64,000 nt of DNA from Chimonanthus salicifolius (GCA_013350335.1 CM023532.1:37387708-37451707), one strand, 5' to 3'; positions 43,068 through 57,088 are shown, counted from the first letter of the stretch. Program-made: numbers and translations. Notes: generated by a model not told the origin, from the letters alone.

Positions 43068-44445
43068 AATAAATTGAATGGGCAGATTTTGAGACAACTA
43101 GGGGGATGCTCCAAATTATGGAACCTGAACCTAAGGACAAACAAAATCACTGGGAGAATTCCATATCACATTGGCAATATGCTAGCCCTTCAGCAACTAG
43201 ATCTTAGTCATAACATATTTTGTGGTGATATACCATTGCAATTTGGAAATTTGAAGATGTTGGAAAACCTAAATCTTTCACACAACATGCTCTCAGGTTC
43301 CATTCCCACTTCATTTGAGGAGATGATCAGCTTGTCATCTATTGACTTGTCATACAACAATCTGGAGGGCCTTGTACCTAAAACCAAATCATTTCAACAG
43401 GCCCCATCAGATGCTTTCATTCATAACAAAGGCTTATGTGCGGGCGCCCAAGGTTTTGCCGCCCTGCATTAATTCTTTCACCAACAAAGGTAATAAGAAT
43501 AGTGGCCACAACGTTGTACTGTGGATTGTTCTTCCTATCTTTGGGGCATTGATTCTTTTGCTCATATGCTTCATCATTTATTTCAATTTACACCATAAAG
43601 GAAGAAAAAGAAATGAGGTGAGAGAAATGAAAGTTGTAGACATGTTTTCAATATGGGATTTTGATGGAGGGATTTGTTATGAAGATATCATACAAACAAC
43701 ATAGAATTTTGATGAGAAATACTGTATTGGAACAGGGGGTTACGGAAGTGTCTATAGAGTAGAGCTGGAAACTGGTCAAGTGGTGGCTGTGAAAAGACTT
43801 CATCCATTGGAAGTTGGGAATTCAATAGACGAGAGAAGTTTTCAGGATGAGATGAAAGCACTCGCAGAAATTCGATATTGTAACATTGTGAAGTTGTATG
43901 GTTTCTGTACCCACCAAAGACACATGTTTTTTATCTACATGTATATGGAAAGGGGAAACTTGGCTGGAATACTCAACAATGAAGGTGGGGCGTTAGAATT
44001 AGATTGGCCCAAGAGATTTAAGGTTATTAAAGGTGTGGCCCGTGCATTATTTTACATGCACCATGATTGCTCACCATCAATAGGTCATCGAGACATAATT
44101 TCCAACAATGTATTATTGGATTCAGAATTGGATGCTTGCATCTCAGATTTTGGTACTTGTAGGCTTTTAAGGCCTAATTCATCAAATTGGTCCTCATTTG
44201 CTGGCACTTGTGGATATGTTCCACCAAGTATATTATAACAACAATACCCTTTGCATTTTCTATTTCTTTTATTAACACATATTTATTTTTTTATGAGTAT
44301 AATTTACCAACATGAAGTGTTATTAAGCCATTAACTTCAATCCATTTTATGAGTATATCCAGTGATCATCGTCGCAAAAGATTCACACTCTTGCATCTTT
44401 CCATCAAATCAGATTGTTCCAATTAATAGATTCTGAGAAGTAAAT
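43068..44445 (+). pseudogene. MIK2-like LRR receptor kinase, copy 3: truncated and decayed
   Basis: Begins inside the last LRRs ([13 protein letters not shown]) with no signal peptide, LRR cap or promoter. A +1 frameshift near 43440 precedes the membrane segment (VVLWIVLPIFGALILLL), and an in-frame TAG lies at 43702-43704. The kinase then continues with a normal G-loop (IGTGGYGSV), a Lys, HRD (GHRDII) and DFG. The base before the donor is changed (CCA CCA AGT). Most of the intron and exon 2 are deleted; only the coding tail (about 44361-44445) remains. It cannot make a working kinase. Confidence 0.88.
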
Positions 44446-47266
44446 GGAAATGTAAACATATAAGGTACGATATTATCGTCACATAATGTTTATATTAAAT
44501 ATGATTTTTGGTGTCTGCTGGCAGAAAAGTGTGTTGTCTACATGGCCAGCCATATTTTAAATCTATACTTTTTAAGAATATCTCAGTAAAGAAGTAATTT
44601 ACGGTAATGACTATATTGTTGTCTTCTTATGCTATGGCACCTACAATATCATAATGTTGTTCATCATTACCTTGTCTTATAGGGTGGTTTAAACTTTAGG
44701 GGAGTATCTTTTTTACAGTGATTATGGCTGACATTTTATAAATTAGACTTCTCTAACACATTATGGCTTACAACATATTTCAAACTTTTTCACAAAGCAG
44801 AGAGCCAATTAAATATACATTGATGTAATACTTCGGAATGCGTGAAAGAAATTTCCTTTGTAAATTGTTAAAAATCAAGTGAGATTTCACCAAATAACTA
44901 GTTTCATATTATACATACCTTGAAAATTTTGTTTGATAGGGTATGCAAATATGCATATCTTTCTTGATTTTTCCATACCCAGCTCATGGGCCTAGTAGTT
45001 GCCTGGGCCATAGTCGTATATTAGGTCCGTTTGATCTGATTTGTGGGCCTTTAAGTCCAGGCCTAACCCTTTTGGGTTGTGCTTTATTTTTATTGTGTAT
45101 AATTTTTATATTTACCATATCTAACTGTGTCCTTTATATTTTTTATTGTCCAAGTGCTGCCAGGTATCAAGTCATCGTCTCCCCAATGAAGGCATCTCCC
45201 ATGTGAGCGCACACACTATAAGATGCCTTTGAAGACCATGGGGCTCTTCTCGACGAAGCTTGAAGAGAAAAAAAAACAAAATTCATGGTCATGACTGATG
45301 ATGATGATGATGATTTTTGTAACATGAAAAACAATGGAGTTCTTTTCAAATTAACAAAAATAATAGAACTTTAGATGTATCCCAAAAAAAACGAGGGTAT
45401 TAGACTAGGCCATTGATTTGGATCTTTCCTTCTAATACTTGGTCACTTTCTTCAATATCTACAAGTAAATTTCAACAGACACTGAACTCATACCTTAGAC
45501 TTGCAAAACAATTAACCATTTAAAAAGAGCAAATGATTTATGAATTTGCAAAGCTGAACAATTCATAAACAACATAGTTTACATCTTGAACCATCAAGTT
45601 AGAACTGCTCCAGTGGTGGTTCTGGTGTAGAGACTGAAACAAAATGATTCTTTGATCCCCATCATGCACTGTAAAACACAAGCAAATCATGGTTAGCGCC
45701 CGAGAATGATAACAAAGGAGTTGACCCAGCACGACAGTTAGCAACAAACCAAATGAAAAGTGAACTGTTGACTTGCAAGGGTCATCATCGACTCAAGGGG
45801 GTACAAGCATTGAAAGTAGAAAGCTGCTCAACTTTCATTGGATCTCACTGAGTTTGTCATAACAATGGCAATGCAAAAATCATGATGATATTGAGTCAGA
45901 TGATCCAACTTGCCCTCCGCCAACCAATACCAGCAGGCTTGATGAGTTGTGTATAAATTCTAGGCTTTAGGGTAAAAAACAAAGCCAAAAATGAAGCTTA
46001 AAAAACAAATAAATAAATAAGCTGATAGCAAAAGTTTCTTCTTTTTTTAATGATAAGGTTGGAAATTCCAAGGAACTTGAGCAGCATTTCCATGAGAAAA
46101 GTTTTTCTGCCTTTTTGTCTTCAACAGAAGTTTATTACAAAAAAAAAAAAAAAAGGGAACCTTAGTAATGTGATTACTGTAACTACTACCACTTCCAAAG
46201 ATTCATGCAACCTGCACTTGACTCAGCGCAAGTATTGCATAAGTAGAGCTTAAGCAGCATTTTCATTTTAAAGTGTGTTCCCATTGCAGGTTCCAATACA
46301 AAATAAAAAAGGAAAGGCATCCGTCATCTCCATCTTCATCACACAGACATTTCTCATCCATCCAAAGCCATACTTCCCGTCATTCTGTACTCTACCATGT
46401 CCTTGTTTATCCTTTTAATTTCTAAAAGGTCTTCTCCTAGATCATTATATGACTTCTAAGTAGATAACAGCCATAAGTAATAAAGGCGCCCTTGTCAGCA
46501 TTATTATACTGCTACTTCCTAAGACTCATGCAACCTGCAGTTGACTCAGAAGGACAAGTACCATTTTTTTTTGGTGTAACGGACTAGTGCCATTTTGCCA
46601 GATACTTTGAAGCAAAACAGAACCATGACGCTGAGATCTTAACCATGTATGCCACAGTTATCAAATAGTATCATAATTTCCTTGCCAGATGTGACCTCAG
46701 TTACAAACTTCAGTTGAAATCAATTTTTTTTGGTCCCAGAGGAACCGAAAAGTTTCAGCCAATATTTCAAACATATCGGCCATCTTGTCTGAATTCTGTA
46801 AATGGGCAAAATCACCAAAATTTCTAACACGTCAAATTTCACCAGACATTTGACAAATATTGGCCAATACAGTTTCTCTGAAAAAAGCACCAATGTTTCT
46901 GATATTTATATTTCAGCCAAAATTTGTAACTGAGGATGTGACACAACAAAAGAGCGGCAGGTAACAAAAACTAGAAAATAGCACTCTTTATAAGTGGTAC
47001 AAAGTAGACTATCCTAAGGCAGATCCCTGATTTCTATAAGGTGTGCTAGAAACCATACTCAGAAAAGAGCACAAAAAATCATAAGACTAAACAAATATCC
47101 TTTTTTATTTGGAGTCATCCACTTCATAATGTCAGGTTAAAACATTTGCGCAAAGGAAAGTTTGACAGTCTTGCCTCAATATAACATTCATAAAATAGGT
47201 ACTATGGTTAACAATTGGTACCTCTTGAAGATAAATTGATGATGTGGTCACGCATAGCTTGTAGTT
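44446..47266. other. End of the duplicated region and RBM42 3' flank
   Basis: 44950-45150 is another copy of the 39360-39570 segment. 45365-46015 matches 16615-16925. 45290-45315 is a (GAT)n run. 46176-46240 and 46500-46565 are a short duplicate (CATGCAACCTGCA.TTGACTCAG). A minus-strand acceptor (TTTTACAG ending at 45682) precedes an open frame to 45538, which could be a spliced 3'-UTR exon of RBM42; unproven. No other gene is seen. Confidence 0.45.
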
Positions 47267-50200
47267 TCACTTGTGCAGGATACTCTTCTTCGCTAGCTTT
47301 GGTTTCTTTTGTGTCTGGTTCTGGCAAGGATTAGGGAAATAAAAGTAAGCGAATATTAAAAAATTGTAGGAAATTAAAACAAGATTCCTACAATGCAAAT
47401 TCAAAGGCACCTTCTGCCTTCCCAAGGCCTGAACATCTGTCCTCTCCTTCCACGTGCTCTTACGCAATTTGATTGGACGGTTCCCCACATATTTGCCTGT
47501 TATAATCATGTCAGACTCTAAGAATAAAAAATGTAAATATTACATGTATACCTTATTAAAACCATGGGTATCCTCACCCCACAATGGAGGTGAGACTAAT
47601 CCCACGGATATACTTAACCACCGATGGGCTTCCTGTATCAATAAAGGCCAAGAGGAGTTGAACCAAACACCTCTAGTCTAATCCTAGAAGCTTTAGACCA
47701 ACTAAGCTACCCGTGTAGGTTAAATATTACATGTATACTTTTACGCATGCATACAAATTCAACAAGAGGAATGATTAAATATAATCATTGGAAGATAATG
47801 CCATGTGCAATGCAGCAACCCTCAAAAAAGGCAAGGTCACCTAATTTTATTATTCAAACTTTAATGCATACAATAACAACAATAATACACTAGAATAAAT
47901 CAAGAGTAAACATATATCCCCTAATAGGGATTCCCTTGTGCTTGATGTTCAGTATTATAACAAAAGAAACATGATAAAGAATATTGACCCAGACGTACAG
48001 TTCCACAACTTCCAGATTGATGAGATAAATGGCTTAGATAATAATGATGATGATGACACCAGTTCTACAATCCCTTATTGGATGAGTGGGAACCCATTCA
48101 AATCTCAAAAAGCAATATCATGGCATACTGAAATATTCATGATATTATAGTAAAAAAAAAAAATCTGTAGGGCCTTGAGAAAGCTGGTTATTTTCAGAGA
48201 AAACATGTGTCAAGATATATTTAGCAGTTTCTTTAATTTATCAGTTATTATTTAGTCTTTTCCTTAAATGGTGCTTACCAATATTGTACCAACCAACTTT
48301 AAGGTTTTTCTCTTTTATTTTATCTTCCATATTTGTATTCCATGTTCTCTATAAATATAAATGATAGGGTCTCTCCTTGATTAAAGAAGACACACTTATT
48401 CTACAAGCAGAGCCCCTGACCTTAGGGCATAAGAGTACTTTGATAATTTTAAACTGGGTACTGCCTATAAAATATCTTTCAGGGATGTGTAGGGTTACAA
48501 GATTCATCTAACTGAGAAAGGTGTGAGGAAAATACCATTTTTGCAACCCTATTCTTGAAGATAATAAAATTGCTCCTATCTCACCATGAACGTAAGCATG
48601 CCATCATACCACATAAATGCAATGTGTTTCTGTGTGTTTTTTCCTTGCTTTTTCTTCTTCTTTTTTTCATTTTTGTTTCCAATGTTTCCAACATCTTATG
48701 CCTCATGGCTCAAGATTGTGACCCTACCTCCCATGTCTTAATGGAATTACATGCCAAATAGACCCTAGAAGTTAATTGTACGAGATGGTTTACAAGAAAA
48801 GAGAGCGACAATAAATTGGATAGAACCATCTAGTATTCTAGAAATCGATCACAATCAAAACAATAGCCACTAGACTTACCAAAGGATGGATATCTAGGCA
48901 ACCTCAGCCCTTTGTCCATTTACACCCTTTTTTTTCATTTATGCCGACAATTGCTCAAAAAGCCAACCCCAGAGAGATGGGATAAATGGCCACACCAATG
49001 ACACTTTATTTGATTTAGCAATAGAATCATCAAAAAGAAACAAATCATGAGCCAAAAGAACAAGGTTGAACGAGTATGTACCATTCATTTCTTTCATTGC
49101 TCCTGCAAGGTCTGATGGGTTGGCAAAACTAACAAATCCATAACCTCGAGTTTTGCCAGTCCTCTTATCTCTAACCACCTAATCATAAAAAAAATGTTAA
49201 AAATGGCATAGTTCAAATATACAAGAAAGCTACCCAATCTCTACATGTAAAACTATCTTGTAGGGCATAGAAGGACTTTTTTATGGTGTAGGTGTGTTGG
49301 GTGGAGCGATTTGGTCGGGCGGTGTGGATGGGATCAGTGTTGAAGTGGACAAAACATTTGCTCAAAGCCCATTCCTATGAGAATATATATGAAGATGAAT
49401 AGATAGAATTCAACTAAAACTCACTCTTGCCATGTTGAAGGAAGGAAATCTTGTAAAAGCTTTGGACAGAACTTCATCATTCACTTCATTGCCAAGATCT
49501 CCACAAAATAGGCGATAATCATCTGCAGAAGAATCTAACAGATAAGATATCTTTGAAGGGTAACAAGAAGAGAGAACCAATACAAATATAACACGAAAAG
49601 ACATCAATTTGGTTAAGGCATTTTTTTTATTGATACTATAAGTCAAACTTGCATCCTTTCAAGTTGCAACAAGAAGCACCAACCAGGATTCCTACATACC
49701 ATAAGCTCGTTTCAGGCATCAAGTGTTTATGGAGGCATGAAAAAAAGACGGAGAGAATATGAATTAATGTTGCAAGTTTTTACCACATATTTTCTTGAAT
49801 CTTGAGACACTTATTGACAAAAAATTACATTATTCAATAAAAAAATAAATTTAAAAATCACATTTTAAGTTGGTTTAACGAAAGCAGAGGAAACATATTT
49901 ATGTGCAATTCAAAAACTACACTTAACGAAGCACAAAGAAAACAAACCTTCAATTCATCCAAATCTCACCAACATGCCGAGAAAAAAGTGACACAAGTAG
50001 TTATTTTTATAATTTTGATTATGTTTAATTAAGTCTAATACAGAACACCACACACAAATCAAGAGAACTACCAGAAATTGACATTGATGACACCAATAAA
50101 CAAAAAGTAAAAATGATGCCAGCAATACTAACATAGTCCCAACTCAATTGAGTATAATCATGCTTCCTCAACCCATGCATGCACACCCAATACCTTCTAT

Positions 50201-53200
50201 TAGTAAGGGTTTTTTCCTAATCCCTTTACAATTAAACTTTGCTAATATTATATCATACTAAAGTAAATCTTTTAGGAGTCTTCACAAAAAAAATAGATAA
50301 ATAAATAAAAAATGAAAATCATAATTTAAAATATGCACAAATTACCCTTACTGATATTATTCTACATGACGGATTTCAAACATAGCAATGTGGGATGAAG
50401 TAGAGACTCAAACTCGTCACTCTAGAATACCTCATCATAAATTCAGTCATAACTTCTTCAAATGGTGTTAGGATAACACAAACTTTGGCTTGTCAGGTAG
50501 CTAATTAAAAAAGTCATCTAATAAACCCAATTTCATGTCAACCAGATATCATATTAGACACAAAAATGACCATTATGTTAAATAATGAAAACAAGTGAAT
50601 AATTTTAAATTGCATCACACACTTGTGGGCAATGATTCCATGTCTGGGCCACTATGGCCTCCGCATCAATTCTGAATCTCCCTCTCTCAGAACATTAGAA
50701 AAATGTAGGTTTCCCAACAATCTACATGCTTCCAACAATGCCTTTACATCCACTTCATTCACACTTCTAACTTGAACTAGTCTGGAAGAGAGAGAAATAC
50801 ATCTTTCTTTTAAAGGGAAAAAAAGGAAAGAATAATTGCTTCTGAATCTGCCACCACTCAAATACCAGTTGTATCCAAAAATGAATTAGAACTTCCATGA
50901 AAATTTCAATTTTATGATAGCAACATCAGGAGATTTCCAGGAATGTTGGTATCAGAATGACACCTTTTGCTACTTGTACAGGCAGAATATTCTCTCACTA
51001 CTAAAATGTCTCCTAACACTGAATAAAATCTGAATTAGATAAATCTGTAATTTCTGGAAGCAAAAGCAACCAGATGATCAATTCTAACTTCATTCTTGAC
51101 TGTTCTTCGATTTCTTCCTTTCTAAATGCTCCAAAGTACAGCTATAAGAGTGAAGTTCCCTTTGCCTATGACCATTTGAATTGTAACAAGTTGCCATATC
51201 AATGATAACCTGCCTAATAATGGCCTTAAACCAATAAGAAATTGAGAAGTTAACTAGTCAATGACCCAACATTTTAGAAAGGTCACCCTTCAATAACATA
51301 AAGATACACCAAACACTGCCACTTCTAGCCAAAAAAAAATGGTCTGATTTGAATCCCCAAACAGCACTCACAAACCAATCACTAACAGAAGCTACCCCCA
51401 TTTCCTGGACCATCACTTCTATATCCCTCCTTTGCGATAGAACACCTAAGAAGGTTCCTTTTCTCTACTACTACTCCCAGTTTGGTGTTTCTTGGCACTT
51501 GCCAACCATTCCTTTGAGGATACCAATTTAAGATTCAACCCATATATAACTTCTTCTCTCATATTTGACTAAAGAAAGTTACTTTCGCAATTAAATTTAA
51601 AAAAAAAAACTGCTTTTGACCACCCTTTTATCTACTTTGGCTTACGGTCCTTCCCTTTATCAGGTTTGATTTTTCTGAGGCCCATAACAATCCACATTTC
51701 CTCTTTCATATCATCAGAAAAAACTCAATCTTTCACTTGAGCTACTGCATGTTCTGTTTCCTCAGCCTAAAATCTACCTCTATTTTTGTGTTTTAACACT
51801 TCTTCTGTTCACCTTGATCAACTCACATGGTCCTTTGCCAAACTAACATTCCCACTCATGGAAAATGATATTGCAAAATGCAGAACCTACAACATTATCA
51901 GAAATCAACTTACAGGCCATCAACAATTCAGTCTCTCCATTTCAAATGATGATGATTCAATCTCTATTTCTCAGTAAACTTCTTAGTTACTTCATTGACA
52001 TGTACATTTTTGGAATGGTATCAATATTTAAAAAAGGAAGCTTTATGGTTTGATGCTTTATTTTAACACATGGATACAAAGGAAAAATTCAGTATACATA
52101 GAAGGTAAAGGCAAAGTGCACAATAAATTTGTGATCTAGTCTGATGTTTCTGTACATAAAAAACTTGTAAAAGAAAGGATATAATAGTACTCTCTGGCCA
52201 CTCTGCAAGAGTTGGATCCTCCCAGGTTTGCCCAGCAGCTTTACGAGGTATTGCCTTTTTTTTGGATTCAGCCTTGTGCTCAACTTCGCTGCTTTCAATA
52301 GCAGCCTTCACACTTTGCAAGGCTTCAGGCGTAATTGTCTGCGCGTCTCTTTGGAACAATTGTTGAGCCTATTAAGAAAGGAAATAAAATGTCACATAGT
52401 TATATACTTACACCTCTAATAACGTCAGGTAAGTTTCTTACATGTAATGGAGGAACAATAAGAAGTAATGGACACCTCTCCTTCCCAAACAAACACAAAC
52501 AAACTACTGAATTTTTTTTTTTTTTACTCTTACCAAAATCCCATGTAAATTACTATTGCACCATGATGCTTCCAATCACGCAATATTAACCTTTCAAGGG
52601 TGAGGAGAAGAACATTGCAAAGTTCTACTCAACATCAAAATTCAAACTTCAAAGACAACCGCCTTTAAAATGGAATATAATAACAATCATAGCCTCTTTT
52701 CAAAATAAAAAGAGTCACAGTTGCCGCAAAAGAAAAAAGTCATAAACCCAATATTTAGACAACAACAAATATGGTAGGTTATATTTGAGAGAGCAGCTGG
52801 ATATGGTAAAGGTTCCACCTTCCAACAAATAGTCAAATAATGAAACTTAAATATTCATCTTGGAACTAGACATCTTAAAATTGGTGATTACAACTTGCAA
52901 GTATCTCTACACATTAAACAATTTGTATATTTCATGTTTTCCATCCTCAACATCACAATCATCATCATCGAAGTCATATCCCACCTATCTAGAGTCATCA
53001 ATCTAAATACTACCTTCAATCAATCGAATGAAAAAACTATGTTTCTATCATTCCACAATCTAACATGCCATTTTCCAATTTCCAATTTAAAAGTGTCATT
53101 GGCCTCCCCTTTCTCCTAGTTCCTTGAACCTATAACTTTCAATTTTGTACTAGAGATGCTTTTGGTTTCCTATATGTACTCACTCAAACTACACCTCGCA

Positions 53201-56200
53201 CAGGATAGCTCAACTGCTAGACGCTCTGGTTGAGAAACCAGAGGTCTCAAGTTCGAGTCCCATAGTAAATCGATGTTTGTGGCTTGCGGAGTCTGCGTGC
53301 ATCCGGTGTTTTATCCAACACCCTCGTACTCAGGGAGAGATGGGAGTCTTAAGGTCCTCCGTCATAAAAAAAAATAATATGTACTCAAACCAACTTCACC
53401 AACATCCCTCATTGTTCTCTTTTTCATTTCAGATTTCTTTTCAGATAACCATCCCCAACTTCTTATTTTCTTGTTATTCCACACCATTTTGAAATGTACT
53501 GAGCCATACATACTTTATCTTCCTGTTATTTCTTCACTGCCCAAAAGTTTGTTCCATGTAGCAATGAAAGCCCGACTATGCCATCTTAAAAAAAAAATGC
53601 CCTCTAATCAGTGAGGCACATCTCTACTTTACTAACCCACAGAAATCCTACTTCAAATATCCAAATAAAACCTCCCAATTTCTTCTATAGTTCCACCAAG
53701 GATCAAAATCCATCATATTGAGCCACTATTTTTTTTTGAACCATGCACTAATTTATTTCGATTTTTAACAAATAAAATTTCTTTAGTTTCCTATCCACAT
53801 AAGTTATTAAATAAACTATAGTCTATCTTCATTCCACTAATTCCCAGAGCATTTTTTATTTAACATTTTCTACACAATTCTAAGTGTACTTGATTTCTTT
53901 CCTAATTTATCAGTGTCAAATTATCTACAAACAACTACGCATAATTTATGTTAATAACTGAGGGCTCAAAGTAGATTACTGCTATAACCCAATTCCAACT
54001 GAGAATTTTGACATTCCTCCACATGCAATTTTTATGCTCATTGTTCCCCCTCCCTACATAACCTATATAATCTCGACATGACAACACACCCATTAAGTAT
54101 GCATTTCTTTTCAATGTTTACGAAATCATTGTCCCACTGCGCTGGCATAGATCTTCTCTAAATCAACAAAAACCACTAACAAAATTTTCCCTCAATGTGT
54201 TCAATGACTGGAACATTGCAGCATGGTATCCGTTGTTTCACCGGCTCCTATAAATATGTCAAATGAATACCTTGGCCTTCTTCCTTTCCATTAGTAAATC
54301 AAGACCCTGATATAGAATGGTCAAGCAGAACGATGGTCATAATGGTGAATCTCTCAGCACATTATCCTTCATGTCTGAACATACATCAACATGGCAAAAT
54401 TACAATACCTCACTACAGTATAATCCAATACCTTTTTCTACTTTGGAATAAGTACAGATCACCTAGGCACCGGTGCTCAAATAGTAATTGCACACCCCTA
54501 TATGGAGCACACTTGGGGTGCCATGTGGATAAGTTAGTTGGAAATGTCTTCGTTTGAATAAGGCGCCTACCAAAAATAACATTGATTAGATAAGTGAAAC
54601 CAAGTTTTTTAGGGGCCCAAATATTCAAATTTATCCAATGGTGGAAATCAACATGGTTAGATCAATGGGCTCTATAATTCAAGTTGGAATCAAACTGAGT
54701 AAGGATCAAATTTAAAAGGTAGGTGATGCAGCACGAGTGACCAACAAGTGACACACACAGCTTTGGTAAAGCCCAGACACAAAGAGGAAGTCGCCTCTTT
54801 CGCCCCTCTTTCTCAGTTTCCTTCTCTTCCCAACCAAAGGAAACACCGATGATTCAAGCACCGCCACGGGAACGAGAGCCAGGTTTCCTTGTTTTTCTTT
54901 CTTTCTTTCTATTGTAATTTCTTTCTTATTTTAGTTCTTTGATTGTGTATAAAATACCCCTTTGGGGCTTTATAGAAGAACACACTTTGATCAATCGAAT
55001 CAGTTAGGTTTCTCCAAGTTCCTCTTTGTTTTGTTTCTATTTCTGTTGTTTTCTCCTTGGGTTTGCTTGTCAACGGCGTTTGATCAGCACCCCGGAGTTT
55101 CAGATCTCTGCCTCGGCCTGCAAGCACGATGTTGAGTTTTCCAGACCAGCTAGAAGTGACGATAGCACTTCGTTCGTCCACTGTTGTCGTATTTGTCTCT
55201 TACACATGTGATGCGGACATATGTGGACGTAATCAAAATTTTAATTTTGACCCGGGTGGGTACGTTAGCAATTTACCAAGCTCGGGCTCCGATACGAAAG
55301 ATGAAAATTTTATTTTTGATCCCGGCGGGTACATGAGCAATTTAGGTCAGCCCAAAGTCCAAGGTGAGCCTCTTTAAAATGGGCCAAAATTTGAAGCCCA
55401 ATTAAGATGAAGACCCAACGTTGGAAGATTTGAGAATCCCAAACCTACTTAAATTGGGACACTTTGTGGAATGGAAAAACAGCCACCACGTGGCTTAGTT
55501 TTATTAGGATTTGTTTTTAATTAGTAGTTGTTTATTATTAGAAGTTCCTAATTAGATAGGACTCTTATTTAGTAGGTGTTTATTATTAGGAGTTCCTAAT
55601 TAGATAGGACTCTTATTTAGTAGGTGTTTTTATTTAAGGAATTGTAATAGCCAGTTTTGAAGGGGGGATTATTTTGATCAATAAAATTGTTATTTTGTTT
55701 AGCAAAACGAAGGACTGTTTTGTGAAGATTGAAGTACAAAACGAAGGACTGTTTTGTGAAGATTGAAGTGCAAAACGAATGACTGTTTTGTGAAGATTCA
55801 AATGCAAAACGAAGGACTTTTTGTGAAGATTAAGCTTCCGCTATAATTTGAGGTTGGGTATTCTTAATCCTACCTAGCCTGCATCAACATGCTGCCAAGC
55901 AAGCAGCATCTCTGTTATGTTCGGCTGCCCAACAGCCATGCCCCTTGCAGCCAGGTTCATTTCCCTTTGTCCCCTTCACCCATCTTCTTCAACCCTCTTC
56001 TATTTCTCTCCATCTCATCTTTGTCCTTCTTCACGTTCATTCTTCAGCCCTTCTTCTCTTCACCCAATCCTACCACCAATCCATACTCTCCTCTTCGAAT
56101 CCAAACCCCAAATCAAGCCACTGATCCTGTCCCGGTTTTGTTCCCAGAACCATATAGCCAAGCCCCTCTCCATTGCCCATACTTCCTGACCCATCCTGCC

Positions 56201-57088
56201 CTGTTTCAACCCCTCTACAAATCCGTCCACACCTCTTCTTCATCCCCTTTTCTTTGTTCAGTTTGTCTCTCCAAACCCCAGCAAATACCCATCAACCTTG
56301 TTCGAACACCCCACTTGTTGCTCACATCAAACCCTCCATTCTCAGCCATAACATCCTTTCATATTTTTTTTATTACTTATTCCATTGCAACTGATTAACC
56401 CCCTTCTACCCTTTTCCTTATTCCATTAAACCCATCCTCATTCCTCAAACCGATCCCCGCTGCGTCAGGGGGTAATTGGTCATAAAAGTTGTCATTTGAG
56501 CAACTGGAGATCCTGGCACCATACAGCTGCAGTGTGGACTCGTTGCTATCAACGTAAGGCAACATCAGTAAAATTGCTACTAAAATTCACACCATGATTT
56601 ACAGTTAAATAATTCTAGAAACCCAAAATTGAACGTAATTCACCATCAACGTACTTCTTAAAACTAAAGAACGAATATTAAAATTAAACAAAATAATTAA
56701 AAAGAACAAAAATTAAGAATTCATCAACATAATTCACACCGAAACTAAGTAACCATTTCCAAACTGTGATATGGGATCTTGTTAGCTGACTACATATAAT
56801 TACTAGACAAAAAAAAAAAATGCAATAACTCACCTGTTGGTATTGAGGCAGAGAATAAACGCCTGCTGCGGGTGCCGGAGCAGGATAAGTGGAAGGGAAA
56901 CCCTGCGGCGTTGGGATTTTTGCAGGGGGGGGAGGAATATAAGGTTTGGGATATTGCTGCATCAGATACTGCTGATCAGTCGATTGCTGGACTGTTGGAT
57001 CGGATTTCTGGAGATGGAAAGGAAGAGGGAAATACGAAGGGTTGGAGTATGTGAATTGCGATGAAGTCGATGCAGATTCCGTTGACAT
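47267..57088 (-). CDS. RBM42: RBM42-like RNA-binding protein (RRM), 6 coding exons
   Basis: Single-RRM protein of the RBM42 family, which in animals binds hnRNP K and acts in mRNA processing. Coding exons (minus): 57088-56834, 52368-52191, 49522-49425, 49178-49082, 47496-47411, 47320-47267. All junctions are GT-AG and keep frame, giving 255 residues. The N-terminus (MSTESAST...) is rich in Pro, Gln and Tyr. A linker carries AQQLFQRDAQTITPEAL and a Lys-rich stretch. The RRM has RNP2 LFCGDLGNEV and RNP1 RGYGFVSF, followed by YVGNRPIKLRKS and a basic tail ending KKPKLAKKSILHK. The start is the first ATG; the frame continues upstream but has no ATG. Exons are intact. Intron 1 (4.46 kb) and intron 2 (2.67 kb) are long and repeat-rich. 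Confidence 0.95.
47552..47720 (-). mobile_element. tRNA-derived SINE with 18-bp target duplication (RBM42 intron 4)
   Basis: On the minus strand an A-box-like TAGCTTAGTTGGT (47710-47698) is followed by a B-box GGTTCAACTCC (47664-47654). Flanked by a perfect 18-bp duplication, TAAATATTACATGTATAC, at 47534-47551 and 47721-47738. Length 169 bp. Confidence 0.85.
53183..53376 (+). mobile_element. tRNA-derived SINE with 11-bp target duplication (RBM42 intron 1)
   Basis: A-box-like TAGCTCAACTGCTAGACG (from 53206), B-box AGTTCGAGTCC (53250-53260) and a poly(A) tail (53365-53374). Flanked by ATATGTACTCA at 53172-53182 and 53377-53387. It shares its 3' part (TGGCTTGCGG) with the fragment in NOP10 intron 1. 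Confidence 0.85.
54724..55886. mobile_element. Possible solo LTR / LTR-like element in RBM42 intron 1
   Basis: Begins TGATGCAGC and ends CTGCATCA, a short terminal inverted repeat with TG...CA ends. Interior has LTR-like features (TATAAAAT near 54948, AATAAA near 55681). The 5-bp flanks (GTAGG, ACATG) do not match, so the boundaries are uncertain. It contains near-duplicate segments: about 55505-55630 (TTCCTAATTAGATAGGACTC twice) and the 34-bp array at 55701-55832. Confidence 0.4.
55701..55832 (+). repeat. 34-bp tandem repeat, 4 units, each an imperfect hairpin
   Basis: The unit contains CAAAACGAAGGACTGTTTTG, whose ends pair (CAAAAC/GTTTTG), followed by TGAAGATTGAAGT. The fourth unit has lost part of the pairing arm. 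Confidence 0.75.
55887..56833. other. RBM42 intron 1, C/T-rich stretch without a recognised gene
   Basis: An open frame of 169 codons (55889-56398, +) is rich in Ser, Pro, Phe and Leu because the DNA is pyrimidine-rich. No domain, signal or family is recognisable, and a second long frame overlaps it. Treated as non-coding. Confidence 0.5.

Noticed and set aside
53206..53262. Possible tRNA gene (A- and B-box-like motifs)
   Set aside because: No acceptor or anticodon stems that pair as a cloverleaf; followed by a SINE body and poly(A), with an 11-bp target duplication, so it is a SINE. The same applies to 27290-27432 and 47552-47720.
54724..55886. Confident solo LTR
   Set aside because: Ends fit TG...CA, but the 5-bp flanks differ and no second copy is in the window, so it is kept only as a low-confidence feature.
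55889..56398. 169-codon open frame on the plus strand inside RBM42 intron 1
   Set aside because: Composition (Ser, Pro, Phe, Leu) follows from pyrimidine-rich DNA; no domain, and another long frame overlaps it. Lies within an intron on the opposite strand next to an LTR-like element.
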